From: CAZJYI01 sp964550025
Lineage (GTDB): Bacteria; Verrucomicrobiota; Kiritimatiellia; UBA8416; CAYOBW01
Direction of reading: 5' to 3'
Assembly: GCA_964550025.1 (NCBI GenBank)
Contig: CAZJYI010000301.1
Coordinates: 1-8,274 of the forward strand
Length of the DNA: 8,274 bases
Positions within the stretch are counted from its first letter, which is position 1. Each line of letters opens with the position of its first letter. This document shows, in pieces, positions 6,001-8,274 of the stretch. The notes below the pieces were generated by a model that was given only the letters and a program-made list of their open reading frames with translations, was not told where the DNA came from and did not search any database. A program made the translations under genes and the position numbers.

Positions 6001-8105
6001 TCGTTTTGGGCATACTGATGGACAATCTCGCGCTGCCGTTTCCAGCCGCAACCGGTGGTATACGAAACATTGATCGGATTCGCGCCGGCTTCGTAGTCAA
6101 CGTTCGCCAGAACAGCATCGGCATAGGATGTCCGCGGATCGATCTGATAGGCCGTACACAAATCGAACGCCCAACTTGCCGCAAAGAACCAGCCGGCTGT
6201 CTCGAAGCGTTTGCTCGCCGATGCGTAGCTGATTCCGTAAGCGGACTCATTCGACCAGTCCCGTACGGCGTCGGCCCCGTTTAGTAGTGCCGTTTCGCAC
6301 TTCGCCAGGAACGTCGCATCCAGTTGATCGCTTCGTAGACGCCCTGTCCGCGCGGCAAACGCGTACGCTCGCGGCGCCGCGCCATACCCCGCATTCAACC
6401 ACCACCAACCCCAGCGCCTGGTTTCGGGATCTTCCGGATCGTACCAATCCAGCAGCCGGCCATGCACAGCCGTATCGCCGGTGGCGGCATAGAGCGACGC
6501 CGCGGCCCAAGCCAATTCGTCGTTGTGCATCCACAAGTCGCCGTAATGCGTGATCTTTTGATAAGCGCCGTTCATGCCGTGTGTCGCGATCGCATTCGTC
6601 AGAAAGGTCCAGCCCAACCACGCTTTCTGCATGTAGTTCGATGCCGCCACCGGGTAGTGGCGCCGGAACGTGGGCGAGGATGCGCATTGCGCTAATACCG
6701 CCACGGCCGATGCCGTCGCCGCCGTGTTCTTAGGCCACACCACCTGCGGATCGCCGTCTTCCGGCAACGCATTACCCTCGTACTTGCGGTGCTTGGGATA
6801 GACAAGAAAGAAGAAACCGCCGTCATCGTCCTGTAGCTTGGCCACGAAATCGGCCTCCCATTTGGCTTCCTGTAGGAGATCGGGGATGCCGTCGCCGCTC
6901 TCGGGGATGCCGAGATGATCCATCGTGGCTACACCGGGGAACGCATCCACGGCGAACATGAGGCCCTCGATGAGCCGGGCACAACTTGTCGTGTATTTGC
7001 TGTAGTCACCGGCATCGTGGTGGCCGCCGGACGTATCGACCGTACCGCGCGCCACATAGGGGTAGAGCTGTGTGGCTTCGTCGTTCAGCTCCATGGCCGT
7101 ATGATCCGGCGCGTTCGATGAACTGACCGCGGCTATCAGTTCCCAGGTCTTGGCAAACGAGCTTTCCGGAACCGGAACCTCCGTGGGCGCGGTATGACAG
7201 GCCGCGTGCTCATGCCGCGTGAAAGGCATAGCGTTATTCGTGCCGCAACGCTGATGGTACATGCCTAATGCGTATGCACGCGCCAGATTGAGCGCCGCAC
7301 CCGAATGGATCCGAAACGGGAGCGATGCCCCTAAGCCGGGAACGCACAAGCGATATAGCCCCACCGTAGTGAAACTGCTGAAATCCGCCTGCAACACCTT
7401 TTGGTACGGCACCGGATCGTTAAACCCGACATCGACGCGCGAGGTCAGTGCTCCGTGAAATACCGCGGTTCCGGTCTCCTCATCGACCAAAGAGAAACCC
7501 GCAGCCGCATCGATCTCCAGTTCGCCGAGATCGCCCAGATAGTAGCCGACCCGCGCCCTTTTCGGGAACGTCGGGACATACCCTTCCTGGTTCACATGAA
7601 GCGCCGGACTATAACGGAGCGGGTCCGTCACAACCTTGAACTCTACGTCGTTGGACCATAACGTCCCGGACGGGTTAAGGACCTCGACGGTTAGCCCGTC
7701 GGGGATCGGGTGCGCCAATCGCAAAAACAGATGATTCGAAATGCGCAGGTCCCAGAGCTTCAACGGCGCATATAGCGGCCGACGCTTGAAACCGACCTCG
7801 ATCACGGGAATTCGAACCATCCCGACCCGCACCTCGAATTCATTCGTTGCCGGTGCATTGAATACGCCGCTATTCACCAAATCCCAGGATACCGGCACAT
7901 CGTTCGTGGTGGTGTTGATGTGGACCAACTCCAACAGGTCCGGCGCCAACACATGCAGCGTCTGATCACCGGGCACGGGAAGCTCGACCGCAATGCAATC
8001 GACCACCTCGGCCGGGGACGCTGCCGCGGCATCATGGCACCAGAACATCAGCATGACGGCCCGAATACAGGCAGCGGACAGTAGGATTCTTCTCCGTAGC
8101 ATCAC
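2697..8105 (-). CDS. Secreted multidomain GH9 glycoside hydrolase (cellulase/endoglucanase type)
   Basis: This 1802-residue protein is predicted to be exported and to hydrolyse beta-glucan chains by inversion. Domains by residue: signal peptide about 1-30 (RRR, hydrophobic core, AAAAS); unassigned beta-rich 31-165; CelD_N-like Ig domain about 168-267; GH9 catalytic domain about 270-772; Ig-like 788-870; LamG-like 882-1073; Calx-beta 1082-1190; PKD 1197-1289 and 1293-1385; second LamG-like 1388-1581; Ig/cadherin-like 1588-1676; Ca-binding repeats 1678-1720; C-terminal beta-sandwich ending FYRVRVTR. GH9 signatures seen are GGHHDAGDYSKY (D364 and D367, the latter the likely base), HQ...NDHR (H696, H703, R704) and QTEF, where E754 is the likely acid. 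Most GH9 proteins are less than half this length. The start is GTG 8103-8105 or the next codon ATG; AAAGGGG upstream suits either. The gene stands alone, with a promoter at 8185-8213, and no terminator is seen. The family call is firm; the exact substrate (cellulose, mixed-linkage glucan or xyloglucan) is not readable. Confidence 0.93.
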   Translation of the reverse strand: MMLRRRILLSAACIRAVMLMFWCHDAAAASPAEVVDCIAVELPVPGDQTLHVLAPDLLELVHINTTTNDVPVSWDLVNSGVFNAPATNEFEVRVGMVRIPVIEVGFKRRPLYAPLKLWDLRISNHLFLRLAHPIPDGLTVEVLNPSGTLWSNDVEFKVVTDPLRYSPALHVNQEGYVPTFPKRARVGYYLGDLGELEIDAAAGFSLVDEETGTAVFHGALTSRVDVGFNDPVPYQKVLQADFSSFTTVGLYRLCVPGLGASLPFRIHSGAALNLARAYALGMYHQRCGTNNAMPFTRHEHAACHTAPTEVPVPESSFAKTWELIAAVSSSNAPDHTAMELNDEATQLYPYVARGTVDTSGGHHDAGDYSKYTTSCARLIEGLMFAVDAFPGVATMDHLGIPESGDGIPDLLQEAKWEADFVAKLQDDDGGFFFLVYPKHRKYEGNALPEDGDPQVVWPKNTAATASAVAVLAQCASSPTFRRHYPVAASNYMQKAWLGWTFLTNAIATHGMNGAYQKITHYGDLWMHNDELAWAAASLYAATGDTAVHGRLLDWYDPEDPETRRWGWWWLNAGYGAAPRAYAFAARTGRLRSDQLDATFLAKCETALLNGADAVRDWSNESAYGISYASASKRFETAGWFFAASWAFDLCTAYQIDPRTSYADAVLANVDYEAGANPINVSYTTGCGWKRQREIVHQYAQNDHRVMPPSGIPLGSLQNGFDWMSLYGSSLGSFCFPRLFPMYDRWGDSFNVQTEFTVAEHARCIGTLAWLTARSGATNQAWSSSTATLVIGPAPADRYAVGLPVPVSLATALDCSDARIVWEGRDREPAITMSTNHVYTPVRPGRQWVEVEAQWPDGRRVFATNVYWAVDRRTGDGMPHHPDTNTLALYHFDGNYTDAGAHGFDLTLGGNAVLVDDNLSWMRSPTGQVVRCRELGDRLTVSIPDSYVMPGNSATPLALDAWIYPRAYKAYGVDNASILALESNWDAVLGVKQDKWGHAPRVVSLVPESTWKEHVAPHTWNHLRVTLDTNGVQTCWVNGVALGIATNGINYGRTVDWTLTIGNMDADIDEVWLAKSVPPAPLPWVSVTAGDAIARESRTNSGEFVVSRRGELTDPLTVRYRLDGTASNGVDYTALPGTVVLAAGVGSVPVLLTPIDDNDEEPTETARLVLIHDAAYTIGTPAEAEVAIADNDMVVSNMPPHILISGATSVTLPATATFTALVFDDGLPAPPGVVTQSWRRLSGPATATFSDATGLTTTVTFPTHGEYTLTVTAYDGTAWGAATVTVTVAQQTNQPPTVAAGQDADVVLPATAALNGSVSDDGLPHAPGVTTSQWSVLEGPAPVMFDDVTVARTRAVFTTPGRYVLRLTADDGEHQRHDDVVINVFTERVDHHTVAMYHFDEDFNDSSSNGFDLAVSGTVLLTNDNLGWMYAPTGRVARFSDVGDTLSVTLPDEAIMPGNAAFSIEAMLYPRAYKAHGVANVPILELYQNWDAAIGVTEGKWASPACPSVRQLLSAAAWQTNVTLGAWHALRITADTNGVWSCYIDDTLRGRVNGSLNVGRTTDWTLTLGNIDADIDEVRLSSTVRLNRTPVVEIQRPPARWAFTEGVPVAFVGTAIDPETGPLSGASVWWSSDRSGLLGTGVTFDSAALSIGRHTITLAAVDRGGVTGSVQHVIQVVGDTDRDGMPDWWELKYFSDAQAADPAFDHDADGVSTLAEWVAGTDPKDPASVLRIDGLQVDAAGRVTLVWRSTSNRYYTVLSAPEPGGGFLPLTSILPSLYEGFMSFTNTLPAPSPTRFYRVRVTR
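2701..2717. repeat. Inverted repeat CGCGTGA-3-TCACGCG in the convergent overlap
   Basis: Two perfect 7-bp arms (2701-2707 and 2711-2717) with a 3-nt loop, lying in the last codons of both convergent genes. The RNA hairpin would form on either strand, but no T-run follows on either side, so it is not a standard intrinsic terminator. On the minus strand it simply encodes the RVRVTR end of the GH9 protein. Confidence 0.35.
3363..3944 (-). repeat. Second LamG-like module, residues 1388-1581 of the GH9 protein
   Basis: This is the partner copy of the module at 4887-5462, with VAMYHFDE, NDNLGWM, APTGRVAR, YPRAYKA, NWDA and WTLTLGNIDADIDEV. The close match at protein and partly at DNA level points to duplication within the gene. 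The PKD and Calx-beta block lies between the copies. Confidence 0.75.
3951..4517 (-). repeat. Tandem PKD domains, residues 1197-1385 of the GH9 protein
   Basis: Two Ig-fold PKD/REJ-type units in tandem. The first has FDDGLPAPPGVVTQSW, SGPATATFSD and GEYTLTVTAYDG; the second has SDDGLPHAPGVTTSQW, EGPAPVMFDD and GRYVLRLTADDG. Such units are usually spacers or contribute to polysaccharide contact. Confidence 0.75.
4536..4862 (-). other. Calx-beta domain, residues 1082-1190 of the GH9 protein
   Basis: The pattern is typical of the family: VSV..GDA near the start, EF.V.R.G.L, then GVDYTALPGTVVLAAG, DDNDEEPTETARLVL and the closing IADND. These domains often bind calcium, in keeping with the Asp-rich repeats near the C-terminus. 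Confidence 0.7.
4887..5462 (-). repeat. First LamG-like (concanavalin A-like) module, residues 882-1073 of the GH9 protein
   Basis: This is one of two related copies about 500 residues apart. Shared landmarks are LALYHFDG, DDNLSWM, SPTGQVVR, YPRAYKA, NWDA and WTLTIGNMDADIDEV. DNA also matches: the plus-strand block from 5189 is nearly the same as that from 3674. Such modules usually bind carbohydrate or act as jelly-roll spacers. Confidence 0.75.
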
Positions 8106-8112
8106 CTATTGC

Positions 8113-8119
8113 GTACCCC
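8113..8119 (-). promoter_or_regulatory. Probable ribosome binding site of the GH9 gene
   Basis: The minus strand reads AAAGGGG about 10 nt before GTG 8105 and 13 nt before ATG 8102. The spacing slightly favours the GTG start, but both give the same protein less one Met. Confidence 0.4.
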
Positions 8120-8184
8120 TTTCTGACTGGCCCCACAGCCCCACCACGCCGGTGAACCTCGTAAACCGGAGCGAATCTTTCGGT

Positions 8185-8213
8185 AAGATAGGCTGTGGAA
8201 CCGTGGGTGTCAA
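8185..8213 (-). promoter_or_regulatory. Sigma70-type promoter of the GH9 gene
   Basis: The minus strand carries a perfect -35 box TTGACA (plus 8208-8213), a 17-nt spacer and a -10 box TATCTT (plus 8185-8190), four of six matches to TATAAT. Transcription would begin near 8178, giving a leader of about 70-75 nt. It is the only strong promoter match noticed in the 170 bp upstream of the gene. Confidence 0.6.
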
Positions 8214-8274
8214 GCGGCAAGCCGATAGGAATTTGCTTTCCCGAACTCCCGGACAACAGGGCTGCTGGGCCACG

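Noticed and set aside
5826..6284. 152-codon open frame on the plus strand inside the GH9 catalytic region
   Set aside because: It is antisense to the conserved GH9 domain, whose motifs are intact. No ribosome site or family match was seen.
6247..6687. 146-codon minus-strand open frame
   Set aside because: It is an Arg-rich alternate frame within the GH9 catalytic domain.
1..8274. CRISPR arrays, tRNA or rRNA genes, complete insertion sequence
   Set aside because: No regularly spaced repeats, cloverleaf-like segments, rRNA stretches or paired IS ends were noticed by eye; a covariance-model scan was not possible.

Overview
The window fits a chromosomal segment of a bacterium from the PVC group, most likely Kiritimatiellota or Verrucomicrobiota. 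The main support is the very large secreted glycoside hydrolase in the right two thirds. It ends in an Asp-rich calcium-binding stretch (DTDRDGMPDWWE, then DHDADG...GTDP) followed by a short beta-sandwich tail closing on FYRVRVTR, a C-terminus very common in secreted proteins of that group. It also carries stacked LamG, Calx-beta and PKD modules. No rRNA or marker gene is present, so this placement is an inference.

Layout. (1) Positions 1-1619, minus strand: the first 539 codons of a large gene that runs off the left edge. Translation gives an N-terminal nuclease-like domain followed by a P-loop NTPase with a clear Walker A (GEAGTGKT), Walker B (LILVDAINE) and SVRSSYE motif. It resembles the effector-plus-STAND ATPase proteins of anti-phage defence (Avs-like). 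(2) Positions 1620-2112: about 490 bp of spacer with weak regulatory signals and possibly coding debris. (3) Positions 2113-2721, plus strand: a 202-residue ORF that reads as a chimera, with an IS21-transposase-like helix-turn-helix N-terminus joined to part of a zinc-metallopeptidase-like domain (HEVAH) that stops soon after its motif. (4) Positions 2697-8105, minus strand: the 1802-residue GH9 cellulase-type enzyme, converging on and overlapping the end of the chimera by 25 bp. (5) Positions 8106-8274: its leader and a good sigma70-type promoter.

How the parts relate. The right side is a free-standing polysaccharide-degradation gene. The left side looks like accessory DNA: a defence-type NTPase, transposase-derived sequence and a truncated gene. 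The boundary between the two appears to lie at the GH9 stop codon near 2697, where the metallopeptidase fragment is cut off. Spot counts on single 60-base lines suggest the left genes are less GC-rich than the GH9 gene (48% and 57% in two left lines, 57% and 67% in two GH9 lines), but this is only a sample. Nothing suggests that the GH9 gene and the NTPase work together.
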